In this document: one piece after another, positions 33,481 through 45,239 of the stretch
Layout of the letters: the number at the start of each line of letters is the position of its first letter
How positions within the stretch are numbered: position 1 is the stretch's first letter
From: Capra hircus
Lineage: Eukaryota > Chordata > Mammalia > Artiodactyla > Bovidae
DNA length: 64,000 nucleotides
Direction of reading: 5' to 3'
Assembly (NCBI RefSeq): GCF_001704415.2
Contig: NC_030826.1
Span: 31,987,324-32,051,323 of the forward strand
Translations under genes and position numbers: made by a program
Notes under the pieces: model-generated
Databases searched by the model: none
Seen by the model: the letters and a program-made list of their open reading frames with translations, nothing else
Told to the model about the DNA's origin: nothing

Positions 33481-33610
33481 CTCGTTACGTATCTTTATGT
33501 GTCAGGCATCACATTAGGGATACAATGATGAAAAAGGAGACCCATGGCTCCTACTTTCTCAACTTTGAGGGAGGAAGACAGGCAAGTAATCATCAATGAA
33601 GACAGTGTGA

Positions 33611-33842
33611 GGAGGGGCCTCCCTGGTGGTCCAGTGGTTAAGACTCTGCTTTCCAGTGCAGAGGTGGTCAGTTCAATCCTTGATAGGGGAACTAAGATCC
33701 CACATGCCTCACGACCAAAAAACCAAAACATAGGACAGAAGCAATATTATAACAAATTCAACAAAGGCTTTAAAAATGGTCCACATTAAAACAAAATCTT
33801 AAAAAAAAAGAAACATTCTCAAAATTAAAAAAAAGAAATAAA
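33611..33842 (+). mobile_element. CHR-type SINE with extended 3' region
   Basis: Head cctccctggtggtccagtgg, then agaagcaatattataacaaa and two A-rich tails. TSD acagtgtga at 33602-33610 and 33843-33851. Confidence 0.9.
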
Positions 33843-33851
33843 ACAGTGTGA

Positions 33852-34444
33852 AACAATTATGAGGAAGTCTGGTGTCACATGCTTGCTTTGAATTAGAAGT
33901 TTGAATGCAATCTCCCTTAAAAGACACTTTCAGAGAGGTAAATGGTATTTCAGGTATCTTGTGGGTGAAACGATTTTATTGACTAGCCTGGCAAAGAGCC
34001 CCAAATCATGATACTTTTCAAAGAAATGCGCTAACTTTCAGATGCCCAATCAGTCCTGAATGTTTTGGAGGCATTTTGGACTTGAAGAAATGGACTTAAA
34101 AACTGCACTTTTGGGTCAGAGCGCTTTAAAGTTTTGGCACTGCCTATAATTTTGTGAATGGCCAAGCGTGGAGTTAAATTAGTACCAGATTTTGTCTTGT
34201 TGAGGATGGTTTCTCCCTGAAAGCCTTTGATCCTTTGGACACTGATGCTGAGTTCAGTGTGTTTTTCATGCTATAGCTTTGGGGAAATCATTTAACGGCT
34301 TTGTGTGTATGTGTGTTTGTGTGTTTCTCGCTCTCTTTTTTCTAATGCGTAAAAGGAGTTGAATGCTTCTTTGCTGATCGTCTGGAATAGCCTTATACGT
34401 GCCCCACCCAGAATACCATCAGAAATATCTTCCTTACCCTCACT
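33852..34444. other. Unassigned stretch
   Basis: Short GT-rich patch at 34301-34327; nothing else recognised. Confidence 0.4.
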
Positions 34445-34650
34445 CTGTGTGTGTGGGCTCAGTCATGTCCGACTCTTGTGACCCCTTGGACTGTGACCCA
34501 CCAGGCTTCTCTGTCCGTGGGATTTCCCGGGCCAGAATACTGGAGTGGGTTGCCACTTCCTACTCCAGGGTAACTTCCTGACCCAGGGATTGAACCTGTG
34601 ACTCTTGTGTCTTGTGCATTAAGGTGGATCCTTTACCACGGAGCCACCAA
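34445..34650 (-). mobile_element. Bov-tA SINE
   Basis: Antisense, ggctcagtcatgtccgactc to cctttaccacggagccacc. Confidence 0.9.
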
Positions 34651-34675
34651 AATACTAGGTAAAAGACAAAATCTG

Positions 34676-34743
34676 AGGGTGGGCTCAGCTGTCTGTGTTT
34701 TAACAGGCATTCCAGGGGGTTCTAGTGCTCCCTAAAGGTTAAG
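34676..34743 (-). mobile_element. MER5A-like hAT DNA element, end fragment
   Basis: The reverse complement reads like the first about 70 bases of MER5A: ttcttaacctttagggagc, then cctgttaaaacacagacagc. Confidence 0.6.
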
Positions 34744-34754
34744 AACTGCTCCTC

Positions 34755-34900
34755 AGAGAAGCACTTGGCAAACTTCAGTGTGACTCAGAATTTTATGAAA
34801 ATTCACATTTCACAAGACTGAAAAGACTCTGCATCTCTCACCAACTGCCAGGTGCTCTTAATGCATCTGGTCCATGAGGTCCTGATGGACTGCCCAGTGG
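34755..34900 (+). mobile_element. MER5A-like hAT DNA element
   Basis: Sense MER5A-like: aacttcagtgtgactcagaa near the start, and gcatctctcaccaactgcc then gcatctggtccatgaggtcc near the end. Lies head to head with the fragment just to the left. Confidence 0.55.
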
Positions 34901-35149
34901 ATAGCAAGGCCAAGGAGGGACCAGCGGGGAACTGGAGGTGCAGGGCCTAGAACCAGTTCAGCCACTAACTCAGTGGGGACCCACAGGTGGCTCCTGTTTC
35001 CCCCAGGTCACATCTTCCCAACTCTGACATCACACACTTCTAATTTCATGAATAATTCTCAGGACACGGGATTCTCAGAGATTCTTGGGACAAAATAATG
35101 GAGTAAGACCAAAAGAAGAGGCACCCTGGGCTGGTTTAATACCAGCTGC

Positions 35150-35368
35150 CAATGTCCCAGGTGGCACTCGTGGTAAAGAGTGTAAATCCCCCTGCCAGTA
35201 AGGCAAGAAATGAGGGTTCCATCCCTGGATCGGGAAGATCCCTTGGAGAAGGAAATGGCAACCCACTCCAGTATTCTTGCCTGGAGAATCCCCTGGACAG
35301 AGGAGCCTGGTGGGCTACAGTTCATGCGGTCTCAAAGTCGGACACGATTGAGCATGCACACTTGCTTC
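35150..35368 (+). mobile_element. Bov-tA SINE
   Basis: Head tgtcccaggtggcactcgtg, extended loop (aagaaatgagggttccatcc), body, and 3' end acacgattgagcatgcacac. Confidence 0.9.
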
Positions 35369-36039
35369 AAAGGGTACAGCTGAGGGGTTGAGGTGTGTTG
35401 ATACGCAGACTGGAATGCCCACATCACAGCATCTGTTTCCTTCAGGCTTCCCACTGCCAGGCTGGAAGCATTTCCTCTGCATGACGGTCCGTTTGTGTCC
35501 CAAGACCACGAGTTCCTTTTCTCCAGAGGCACCCAGGCTGTGGGGAGATGCCTCGGGTAGAGACTCTGACCCTGGCCGTGGAAATGGTCCACATTTAAGA
35601 TGAATGGACCCCTTCCCATCCCTCCATGACTGCTTTACCCATCCTTTCCTGTTTCATAAAGACTGGCACCACTCTTGACGCACCTGGCACTTTTAAGATT
35701 TCCTTTCCCACATCTCACGGGCTTCCTCTACCTTCTGGGGTAACACATTCCCAGGTGTGCAAATTACTTGGGCTGTCGCTATACACCTTCCCAGTCCACA
35801 AAGGTCAATTCTGCATTTTCCCTTTTCATTCCTCTGCCTACCGTGCATTCCCTCCCGCCTCCTGGAGATGCACAGATGCTTGCTGAACTGATCCACAGCT
35901 GACCCCGCAGGACACATCAGTGCTGACCTTGACCCTCTGTGAGTGTCAGTATTTATTCAGAGAAGAGTCTGCGGTGGGAGGCAGAAAGGGTGATAGAACG
36001 GGTGGACCGGAGAAATTCTGTCTGAAAAAGACATGGGCT
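35369..36039. other. Unassigned stretch
   Basis: No repeat or coding feature recognised. Confidence 0.4.
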
Positions 36040-36368
36040 TGTGCTTAGACCCTCAGTCATGTCCGACTCTTTGATACTCCATGGACTGTAGCCCACCAGG
36101 CTCCTCGGTCCATGGGGATTCTCCAGGCAAGAATACTTGAATGGGTTGCCATGCTCTCCTCCAGGGGATCTTCCCAACCTAGGGATCAAACCCAGGTCTC
36201 CTGCATTACAGGCAGATTCTTTACCAATTGAGCTACCAGGGAAGCCCAAGAATACTGGAATGGGTAGTCTATCCCTTCTCCAGGGGAACTTCCTTCCCAA
36301 CCCAGGAATTGAACCTATGTCTCCTGCATTTGCAGGCAGATTCTTTACCATCTGAGTTGCCAGGGAAG
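36040..36368 (-). mobile_element. Dimeric Bov-tA-type SINE
   Basis: Two antisense units in tandem. The left one is complete (36040-36246). The right one (36247-36368) has the tRNA-like head and early body but stops at agaatactgg, so in sense order a 3'-shortened unit is fused to a complete unit. This resembles the dimeric Bov-A2 organisation. Confidence 0.85.
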
Positions 36369-36681
36369 ATGAACACATTCCAGCCTGGGAATACTGCTTG
36401 CACTGGGCTCTAGACACTCACAATCTGAGATTGGACTCATATTTCTAGGTCCAAAACAGTGGCCATAGACATCGTTGAACCAGAGTTAGGTCTCCATCTA
36501 GCCTCTTTTTAAATTTGTTTTCATCATTATTTTTATTAAGCACCTTTATTTCTTGAGAAAGTGAGAAAAAAGAATTCAAAATAATTACCGTAGAAAAAGT
36601 AATCTACAGAAAACTACTACTGATATTTTAACAGATGGTCATCCAGGCATTTTTTTCCTTCCCATAGTTCTCAAAAGGATG

Positions 36682-36896
36682 TATGAAAGTGAAAGTGTTA
36701 GTTGCTCAGGCTTTTCCAACTCTTTGGTACTTCATGGATTGTAGCCCACCAGGCTTCTCTGTCTGTGGGGACTCTCCAGGCTAAAATACTGGAGTGGGTT
36801 GCCATTGCCTTCTCCAGAAGATCTTTTCAACCCAGGGATCCAACCCAGGTTTCTTGCATTGCAGGCAGATTCGTTACTGTCTGAGCCACCGGAGAA
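36682..36896 (-). mobile_element. Bov-tA SINE nested in old L1
   Basis: Antisense, gtgaaagtgttagttgctca to tactgtctgagccaccggag. Confidence 0.92.
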
Positions 36897-37008
36897 AATA
36901 TATATCCATAAATATTGATATATTTATATTTAACTGCATTAAATGGGACCATAATGCAGTTATCTTTGCATAACCTCACTTACAGAGTTACTACTATATT
37001 ATATGCAT

Positions 37009-37224
37009 GGGCTTTCCTGGTGCTCCAGACAGTAAAGAATCTGCCTGCAATGCAGGAGACACAGGTTCAGTCTCTGAGAAGATCCCCTGGAGGATGAGAT
37101 GGCACCCCACTCCAGTGCTCTTGCCTGCAGAATCCCATTGACAAAGGAGCCTGGTGGGCTACAGTCCATGGGGTCGCAAAGAGTTGGACACAACTGAGCG
37201 ACTAACACTTTCACTTCACTTTCA
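37009..37224 (+). mobile_element. Bov-tA SINE nested in old L1
   Basis: Sense, ggctttcctggtgctccaga to the tail aacactttcacttcactttc. Short repeat atgcat at both borders (37003-37008, 37224-37229). Confidence 0.92.
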
Positions 37225-37907
37225 TGCATTTTCACGTGTCAATATACAAACTTCAATATCACAGTGTTTAGAGACTGTATAGCATTCTATCACATGGGTG
37301 TATCAGGACAATAATTTTTACAACAGTCCTCTGTTTTTGTTTCTGTTTTTAACCTTTAGGCTGTTTGCAATTTTCCACTGATGTCAGCTGTGTTTGAGGA
37401 ACCTCGTGATATTTTCCTTGGCATAAATTTCACAGAGCACATTGGGATAAAGGGTACATACATTTTTCAAGGCATCTGGAACATCTTGTCAAAGTGAATC
37501 CAGAAAAGCTGTCACAATTTATGCTTCCACTGGCACTGTGTAAATATGTCTACTTATCTGTACACTTGCCAATGAGGGATCTTTATTCTTTAAAAATTTT
37601 TTAATCTTGCCAAGTTAACAGACAAAAAGAGTGCTTCATTTAAACTTCTTTGTCTATAAATACATTAAATGCTTTTCCACACCCATGGGCCATTTTTTTT
37701 TTCTTTTTTGAGTAGCCTGTTCATATATTTTGCTCATTTCTTTTTCAAGTCTGGTACCTCCCTTTTCCAGAGTGAGACAGAAGGATGCTAAAAATGTTTT
37801 GCTCATTGTATGTACTGCAAATATTCCTCTCACTTCAGTGCCTGCTTTTCTCACAGTAGCTAAGGTGTTATGCAATGAGGAGATATTTAAAGGCTGATGC
37901 AGGCCAA

Positions 37908-38120
37908 TCTTACCAAGTAGCTCAGTGGTAAAGAACGCACTGGCAATGCAGCAGCCACAGGAGACTCGGGTTCCATCCCTGGGTCAGGAAGATCCCCTGG
38001 AGGAAGAAATGACAACCCGTTCCAGTGTTCTTGCCTGGGAAATCCCATGGACAGGGGAGCCTGGTGGGCTATAGTCCATGGAGTTGCAAAGAGCTGGATG
38101 TGACTGAGCACGGATGCGTG
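37908..38120 (+). mobile_element. Bov-tA SINE
   Basis: Diverged head (aatcttaccaagtagctcag), B box gggttccatccctgggtcag, and body to tgactgagcacggatgcgtg. Confidence 0.9.
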
Positions 38121-38557
38121 CATGCAAGCTGATCTATCCATCTGCTCTGAGGCCTCTGTCTTCCGCTTCTGAGGTGTTGTAGGCACAGATGCTGGACCAG
38201 ACTTCCATTTTTCAGACCTTACATGGAACTGTTGAAAGTCAGAATTTAGAGCAAGAATCTTAACCGGATCTGCTTTGCTCTGAATGGAAACATGTGTTCC
38301 TCCACCCTGGCTCCTTCACAGGTGTGTAGGCATTTTTGTTTGTTTCTAGTTGGAATTTCTGGTGTCGGGTATTTCTCAGGTCAAAGGTCCTGAAGTTGTT
38401 TTCTCTAGCGTTTTCTCAACTTCAGAAAAGAGGGGATATGTTAGTGGGGGTTCAGATTCATGGGCTTTCAGACCAGTGGCCTCACAAGACACAAGGAAAG
38501 AACGCCCTGTCCTCATTCAGAAGTCCATAATGAAAGCCTCATAAAAAGAGTGAAGTT
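38121..38557. other. Unassigned stretch
   Basis: No repeat or coding feature recognised. Confidence 0.4.
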
Positions 38558-38731
38558 CTGATCCATGTGGCAACAGGGGTGAGCTTCAAAACCATTATGC
38601 TAAAGGAAAGAAGTCAAAGATCACATGTTGTATGATTCCACAGATAGGAAATATCTAGAACAGGATCTCGTAGATTCAGAAAGACACTGATGGTGGCCAG
38701 GGGCTGGGTGTTGGGGAATGGAATTTCCTTT
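38558..38731 (+). mobile_element. Old L1 3' fragment
   Basis: Sense L1M 3' phrases: agatcacatgttgtatgatt, then ctgatggtggccaggggctg. Confidence 0.75.
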
Positions 38732-39082
38732 TCAGTTCAGTTCAATCACTCAGTCATGTCCAACTCTTTGCGACCCTATGGACTGCAGCACGCCAGGCTT
38801 CCCTGTCCATCGCCAACTCTGGGAGCTTGCTCAAACTCATGTCCATCGAGTCAGTGATGCCATCCAACCATCTCATCCTCTGTTGTCCCCTTCTCCTCCT
38901 GCCCTCAATCTTTCCCAGCATCAGGGTCTTTTCAAATGAGTCAGTTCTTCATATCAAGTGGCCAAAGTATTGGAGTTTCAGCTTCAGCATCAGTCCTTCC
39001 AATGAATATTCAGGACTGATTTCCTTTAGGATGGACTGGTTGGATTTCCTTGCAGTCCAAGGGACTCTCAAGAGTCTTCTCC
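38732..39082 (-). mobile_element. BovB 3' fragment
   Basis: Antisense, cagttcagttcaatcactca to gggactctcaagagtcttct; 5'-truncated. Confidence 0.9.
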
Positions 39083-39497
39083 CTTCCCAGTACAAGGTAG
39101 TATTTTTTAAAAGATGTTGAGCTTGAGATCATTAATCCAGCTACAAGGAAAGGGAACTCCTAAAGTCTGCTCTCTGCTCTATTGAAATGAAGATTTGCAA
39201 TCTCAGTGCCTTTGTTTTGTAACCTGGAAGGAGGCTTTTCTGGAAGTTCTGCTTCCTAACACTGTTCTGCTAAATCCCTGGCTGACTACTGGCTTTTGGG
39301 GCTGAGGGGAGCTTTGCTGAGTCTATTTGAACAGGTCAAGCTAAAGATGTACATTAAGTGAGTGTAAAACACACGCTCCCTTTGTGAGGAGTTGCAAAGG
39401 AGAGGAAGAGGGCTTTGTATGTGCCTCCACCTACTAAAGCCTTCAGTTCTAACGTTCTTCTTGAGATTACTCAGATGTTTATTGAGCACCTGCAGTG
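39083..39497. other. Unassigned stretch
   Basis: Nothing firm. The last 30 bases (gtttattgagcacctgcag) hint at an L2 end. Confidence 0.35.
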
Positions 39498-39756
39498 TGA
39501 AGCTGAAGCTCCTATACTTTGGCCACCTGATGCGAAGAGCTGACTCATTGGAAAAGACCTTGATGCTGGGAAAGATTGAAGGCAGGAGGAGAAGGGGATG
39601 ACAGAGGATGAGATGGTTGGATGGCATCCCAGACCCTATGGACATGAGTTTGAGTAAACTCCAGGAGTTGGTGATGGACAGTGAAGCCTGGCATGCTGCG
39701 GTCCATGGAGTCACAAAGAGTCAGACACGACTGAGTGACTGAACTGAACTGAACAG
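39498..39756 (+). mobile_element. BovB 3' fragment
   Basis: Sense, gtgaagctgaagctcctata to the 3' terminal repeats gactgaactgaactgaac. Confidence 0.9.
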
Positions 39757-40140
39757 TGCACCAGCCACCGTGATAGCTAATAGGCGTTTCATGATGTCTC
39801 CATGAGGTGCAGTTTCTGCTATTCAGAAGTTAATCTTTTCTTTATTCCAAAAAGATGCAATAATTTTTAAGCTCTCAACTGTGAAATCTGCGGGTTAAAG
39901 CAATCTTGATTTTCTTGTCAATAACAGAGACCCTCAGCCTCCCACTTCCCTATTTTCTTTGCTCACATTTATTTTCCATCAGGGATTTTCAAGGCTTGTA
40001 GCCTCTGAACTGGTTCTGGGGACAAGACCTGGAGAGAAAGGGAGTGTGGCCCCATTTGGTCACCCTTTCCAGCTCTAAACTTCTCCAGGAGCACACATGT
40101 AGGCAGAAGGCGAGGGCTTCAGGTGGGAGGTGACCCTTCC
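39757..40140. other. Unassigned stretch
   Basis: No repeat or coding feature recognised; leads into the CpG cluster. Confidence 0.4.
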
Positions 40141-40490
40141 ACTAGGGTGGGCAGTCTGGAACGGCCTGGACTCGTCCAGGGCTCGCCCAGGGCGGGGCCT
40201 GGCTTTGACGAGGAGGACCCCTCTGACATATGCAATGGAGTAAAGCGCAGCGCTCGAGAGGGAGCCTCCCCAGTGGGGACCAAGGGCTGCCGCACATATG
40301 GCTGCCTTTGAAAGCCTTCCAAGACCGCAGGCTGCGTGTGTGCACAGCATGTTGCTGCCATGTTCGCTTAGGGACCTCAGAGCAGCCGGAGCTCTGGCGG
40401 AGCAGCTCCCCCTCCGCGGTCTGAAGGACGCCGGCCCGCTAGCTCATCTTCCCTCTCCTTCTGCTGCGAAGGCTCCATTTCCGGGCACCT
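40141..40490. other. Small CpG-rich segment
   Basis: About 20 CpG sites in about 350 bases at about 60% GC, counted by eye, in a window that is otherwise CpG-poor outside SINEs. It borders on island criteria. No TATA box, known exon or repeat recognised, so a promoter or other regulatory role is only a possibility. Confidence 0.5.
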
Positions 40491-40666
40491 TCCAGCATCT
40501 CCAGTCTTGCCTCTTCACAGTGTCCAGCCTAAGGGAAAAAAGCCTGCTTCTCTGGCGCCTCAAAGGCCCAGAATAGAGCTCCACAGGCTCCGACCGGCCT
40601 CTCTTGAACCAGTTGCCGTGGTCAGATAGAATCAAATGTGCTGACTAGTGCATTTCGGTCTAGGTC

Positions 40667-40866
40667 TGGGGTTGGCAAGTAGTGCCATTTTCGCAAATAA
40701 AGTTTTTTTGGAACCCAGCTGTGCTCGTTTGTTTATGGCAAGGCTGTGGCTGTTCTGTGCTGCGGTGGAAGGTTTAAATAGTTGCATCGGAGACTTTATG
40801 GCCTGAAAATCCTAAAATATTTACTATCTGGCCCTCTGGAGAAAAAAATTTGCCAACTGGCCCTGG
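40667..40866 (-). mobile_element. hAT-type non-autonomous DNA transposon
   Basis: Terminal inverted repeats are visible: ggggttggcaa at left, and ttgccaactggccctgg at right, whose complement reads ccagggccagttggcaa. Between them are recognisable phrases (cctaaaatatttactatctg; aataaagttttttt). The family belongs to the mammalian MER1/Charlie group; the exact name is not certain. Confidence 0.75.
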
Positions 40867-41333
40867 TCAAAATAATGTATTCTGCACTTGAAAAGTAGAG
40901 TTGGAGTCAACTCCACCCAGAGCACATGGGCTGAGGGAAGTAAATGTTCCCCAAAGGGTCTCCCAAAGAACGCTGACTCACCACAGGAAGGGGACGAGGT
41001 TGGTGAGCGCTTGTCCGACAAGGGTCTCTATGCTGTGTATTAGGGTAGGCATCCTGCGTGCTGTCATTGGCTAGGAGTTTGTTGGACTCTATTTCTGTAA
41101 AAGCCAGCATGGTTTAAACTCCTTGGGAAGATTTGCTTTCTGGATCATGAGAAAGATATTAATATTACTGCACTGTACATGGCTAGCTGGATGCTGTTTT
41201 GAATTTTAAGCCCTTACTAGGAGGAAGTGTATTGGTGATCTGAAGTAGGTCTAGGCACAGATGACCATGGAGATGATGTAGAAGACAGGGCAAGAAGTAA
41301 GCATGCCAGAAAATATGCAGCTAAGCAATTGAT
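40867..41333. other. Unassigned stretch
   Basis: No repeat or coding feature recognised. Confidence 0.4.
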
Positions 41334-41542
41334 CGGGGCCTCCCCAGCTGGCACGGTGGTAAAGAATCTGCCTGCCGTCGCAGGTGACAAGAGATGCAGG
41401 TTAGATCCAGGGTCAGGAAGATTCCCTGGAGCAGAAAATGGCTATCCATCCAAGTACTCTTGCCTGGAAAATCCCATGGACAGAGGAGCCTTGTGGGTTT
41501 CAGTCCATGAGGTCACAAAGAGTTGGATGCACTGAATTAGTC
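41334..41542 (+). mobile_element. Bov-tA SINE
   Basis: Head ggggcctccccagctggcac, body with attcttgcatgga-like core diverged, 3' end agagttggatgcactgaatt. Diverged copy. Confidence 0.88.
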
Positions 41543-41904
41543 AGTGCTTACCTAGAGGACATTCCTTAGTGGCTAACATGGGGACAAGGTAAGGCCTTGT
41601 CCTCTTCAGTATTTTAAGCATTTTGGTTGGAAAAAAAAAAAGCCTGCTTATGAAACCTGTTGGGCATAGCAAATATATTGGATGGTGATATGAAATTTTA
41701 TGTTTTCTGGTCAGCAAAAATAATAGGTTGAAAGGAATAAATGGAGATTTGTTAGGAATAAACATCAAACTCCCTGTTTAGGTAAAACAAACAAACACAA
41801 TATAAAACACTGGTGCAACATACACAGGACGGCAGAGATCTGGTTTAATGTGCTCCACGTGAAAAGCACCTGTACTGTATGGCTGACCACAAATTCAGCA
41901 TGAG
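41543..41904. other. Unassigned stretch
   Basis: A-run at 41630-41641; nothing else recognised. Confidence 0.4.
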
Positions 41905-43530
41905 TCAGCAGAATGAAAATTAAAAAATAATGGTGAGGAAAGGCGGTCTTTCAAAATATGGTGCTGGGTCAATTGAGTAACTGTATGGAAAAAGAAAACG
42001 ATCCTGACCCCTAACTCACACCATACACAAAATCAGTTCCAGATGGACTGCAGATAGCGTGAAAGGTAAACCAATAATGCTTTGAGGAGAGGGCAGCTCA
42101 AGAGAACACCTTCGTGACCCTGGTATAGAAAAACATACTTATTTTACCAGAATACAACAAGTACTAGCTCTGAAGGAAAAAAAATAGAACTATTTTAAAA
42201 ATTAGAACTTAATAAAAGAAACCAAAAAATAATGAGAAGGCAACTAACAGAGTGTGAGAAAATTCTCTCTATTTGTCATCCCTGGCCCTATTTGTCCACC
42301 CAATGAATGACTTTTGGCCATTAAAAGAATAAGTTCTACAAATCATCAAGAAAAGAAAACCCAGTTTAAATATGGGCAAAAGACTTGGTCAGACAGTTCA
42401 TAAGAGAGAATATTTAAATGTCCACTAAGTATATAAATTAAAAGATGCTTACTCCTTGGAAGAAAAGTTATGACCAGCCTAGATAGCATATTCAAAAGCA
42501 GAGAAATTACTTTGCTGACTAAGGTCCATCTAGTCAAGGCTATGGTTTTTCCTACGGTCATGTATGGATGTGAGAGTTGGACTGTGAATAAGGCTGAGCA
42601 CCGAAGAATTGATGCTTTTGAACTGTGATATTGGAGAAGACTCTTGAGAGTCCCTTGGACTGCAAGGAGATCCAACCAGTCCATTGTGAAGGAGATCAAC
42701 CCTGGGATTTCTTTGGAAGGAATGATGGGAAAGCTGAAACTCCAGTACTCTGGCCACCTCATGTGAAGAGTTGACTCATTGGAAAAGACTTTGATGCTGG
42801 GAGGGATTGGGGGCAGGAGAAGAAGGGGACGACCGAGGATGAGATGGCTGGATGGCATCACTGACTCGATGGACGTGAGTCTGAGTGAGCTCCAGGAGTT
42901 GGTGATGGACAGGGAGGCCTGGTGTGCTGCGATTCATGGGGTCGCAAAGAGTTGGACAGGACTGAGCGACTGAACTGAACTGAAGTATATAAAAGATGCT
43001 TCTCCTCATTAGTCTAAAGGGAAATGCAAATAAAAATTATTATGTGTTATGGTCATAGCACCCCCTCCAGGGTTGCTAAAACCAAAAGGACTGACAATGC
43101 CAAGTGTTGGTGAGAACAGGCAGCAACACAGCTACTTGAAGGGTAATTTGATATAATGGCTTTGTAAAGTGTTTGATAGTCTCAACTGAAGCACAGAGTC
43201 TATAACTTAGTAATTGGATCCATAAGAACACACTCAACAGGAATGCAGACACAGGGTCACCAAAACATACATGCTAAAATGTTTGTAGCAGCGTTATTGG
43301 TAATAGTCAAAATGTATTAATACCAATAGCAAAGTCTGCCTACCATGGAATGGATCTAGAAATTGTGTGATATTTATACAACTGGATACTATAGAGCAAT
43401 GAGATGGGACCATTGATAAATGGCCAAATCTCGCAAACATCATGTTAGTGAAAAAAGCCAGACTCAAAAGCAGACATGCTGAGTGTTCCATCTACATAAA
43501 GCACAAAAGAGGCAGAAAGAATCCAGGCAC
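41905..43530 (+). mobile_element. L1 ORF2/3' region split by a BovB
   Basis: Sense L1 from late ORF2 (aatatggtgctgggtcaatt; gggcaaaagacttggtcaga) to 42437. It resumes at 42983 (aagatgcttctcctcattag) and continues through 3' phrases (gtagcagcgttattggtaat). No usable frame remains. Confidence 0.8.
42438..42982 (+). mobile_element. BovB 3' fragment nested in L1
   Basis: Sense BovB from attaaaagatgcttactcct to gagcgactgaactgaactg. A perfect 11-base TSD, aagtatataaa, flanks it (42427-42437 and 42983-42993). Confidence 0.95.
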
Positions 43531-43549
43531 AAGAACTCAGGATATGGCT

Positions 43550-43810
43550 TCCCTTGTGGCTCAGTGGTAAAGAATTTGCCTGCCAATGCAAGAGATGTGG
43601 GCTCGATCTGAAACGATCCCACATGACTCGGAGCAGCTAAGCCTGTGCTCCGCAACTGTGGAGCCTGTGCTCTTGAGCCCGAGAACCGAAACTACTGAAG
43701 CCTGTGAGCCTGGAGCCTGTGCTCCGCAACTACAGAGTAGCCCCTGCTCACTGCAACGAGGGAGAAGCCCACTGGCAGCAGTGAAGATCCAGTGCAGCCC
43801 TAAATAAATG
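43550..43810 (+). mobile_element. CHR-2-type SINE
   Basis: Head ggcttcccttgtggctcagt, repeated body phrases (gagcctgtgctccgcaacta), ending gcagccctaaataaat. Confidence 0.88.
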
Positions 43811-43927
43811 AGGGCTTCCCTGGTGGCTCAGAGGTTAAAGCATCTGCCTGGAATGCGGGACACCCGGGTTCGATCCCTGGGTTGGGAAGATCCCCTGGAG
43901 AAGGAAATAGCAATCCACTCTAGTAGG
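43811..43927 (+). mobile_element. Bov-tA SINE lacking the BovB-derived tail
   Basis: Complete tRNA-like head and early body, then a stop at aatccactctagtag. The about 80 bases that normally match the BovB 3' end are absent. It sits in the TAAATAAA-rich tail of the CHR-2 SINE, with taaataaat on both sides. Confidence 0.85.
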
Positions 43928-43938
43928 TAAATAAATAA

Positions 43939-44527
43939 CATTTTTATGAAAGAAATAGAGCTTGTCCCCTGGGAGGGGGTGATAACTGGGAGGGGTCTCA
44001 AAGGAGAACACTGGGATTCTGGAGAACTCTGCTTCTTGATCTGGTGCATTAGCATAAGGGTTTTCAGTTTGTGAAACTAAACTGAGCCGTGCATTTATGA
44101 CATATGCACCAACTGTATTTATACAACACACTCATCACTGTATCCTCAGGGGGCTGGTTCCAGGGCCTGCCTCTGGTACCAAATCTGCACACACTCAGGT
44201 CCTACACTCTGCCCTCTGTATCCATGGTTTCTGGGTATGTAAGCTCAACCAACCTCGGATCTTCAACACAGAGCATGATCCTTAGCTGGTTACATCTGTG
44301 ACGTGAAGCAGCGTGAGAGGAAGCTGGAGAGAGGGGAGGGGACCGTGGAGACTGGACAGCACACAGTAGGGCAGCAAGTGGCTGCTGCTCAGCCGCAGGC
44401 CTGAGCTGACATGTCAGAAGTGACTGCCATTGCCAGATCTTCCAATATTTCAAGGGAAAAATGAATCTGACTACCAGCTGAAATCATATTATGACTAGTT
44501 TTTAAAACTAAAGTACTTAATTTAAAA
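43939..44527. other. Unassigned stretch
   Basis: No repeat or coding feature recognised. Confidence 0.4.
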
Positions 44528-45112
44528 AACACCTACGTGGGGAAAGAGTCTGAAAAACACAGTGGGTATAAGTATCACTTTGGAGACAAAGGTTCAACTA
44601 GTCAAAGCTACTTTTTTTTGCAGGAGTCATGTATGGATGTGAAAGTTGGACCATAAAGAAGGCTGAGGGCCAAAGAATTGATGCTTTCAAACTGTGGTGT
44701 TGGAGAAGACTCTTAAGGGTCCCTTGGACAACAAGGAGATCAAACCAATCAGTCCTAAAGTAAATCAATCCTGAATATTCATTGAAAGGACTGTTGCTGA
44801 AGCTGAAGCTCCAGTACTTTTGGCCAGCTGATGCAAAGAGTTGACTCACTGGAAAAGACCCTGATGCTGGGAAAGATTGAGTGCAGGAGGAGAAGGAAGC
44901 GTAGAGGATGAGGTGGTTGGATGGCATCATCAACTCAATGAACATGAATTTGAGTAAGTTCCAGGATATAGTGAAGAACAAGGAAGCCTGGTGTGCTGCA
45001 GTCCATGGGGCTGCAAAGAGTTGGACATGACTGAGCGACTGAACAATACCTGAAGCTAACACAACATTGTAAATCATCTATTCTCCAATAAAAATTAAAA
45101 CAAACAGACAAA
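44528..45112 (+). mobile_element. Ruminant L1 3' tail split by a BovB
   Basis: Sense L1 tail at 44528-44575 (ggggaaagagtctgaaaaac) resumes at 45047 (acctgaagctaacacaacat) and ends with caataaaaattaaaac. Confidence 0.8.
44576..45046 (+). mobile_element. BovB 3' fragment nested in L1 tail
   Basis: Sense, tcactttggagacaaaggtt to gacatgactgagcgactgaa. Contains single-base insertions and a T-run (44612-44619) that break the frame. Confidence 0.92.
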
Positions 45113-45239
45113 ATGTCTCTTGGACAGGTGGGGAGGGAAGTGTTCCTGGCAGTTAGTGGCTGGTGCAAAGGCCCTGGGGCAAGAGCAGTGGGGGCCTGCT
45201 GTAGGAACAGTGAGAAGAGAGGTCAATGTGACTGGGGTG

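Larger units (their letters stand above)
36526..37890 (-). mobile_element. Old L1 3' region (L1ME type), split by two SINEs
   Basis: Antisense old L1 pieces at 36526-36681, 36897-37008 and 37225-37890: ctgtatagcattctatcaca, gggataaagggtacatacat, gcttccactggcactgtgta. The order is that of a single L1. Confidence 0.65.
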
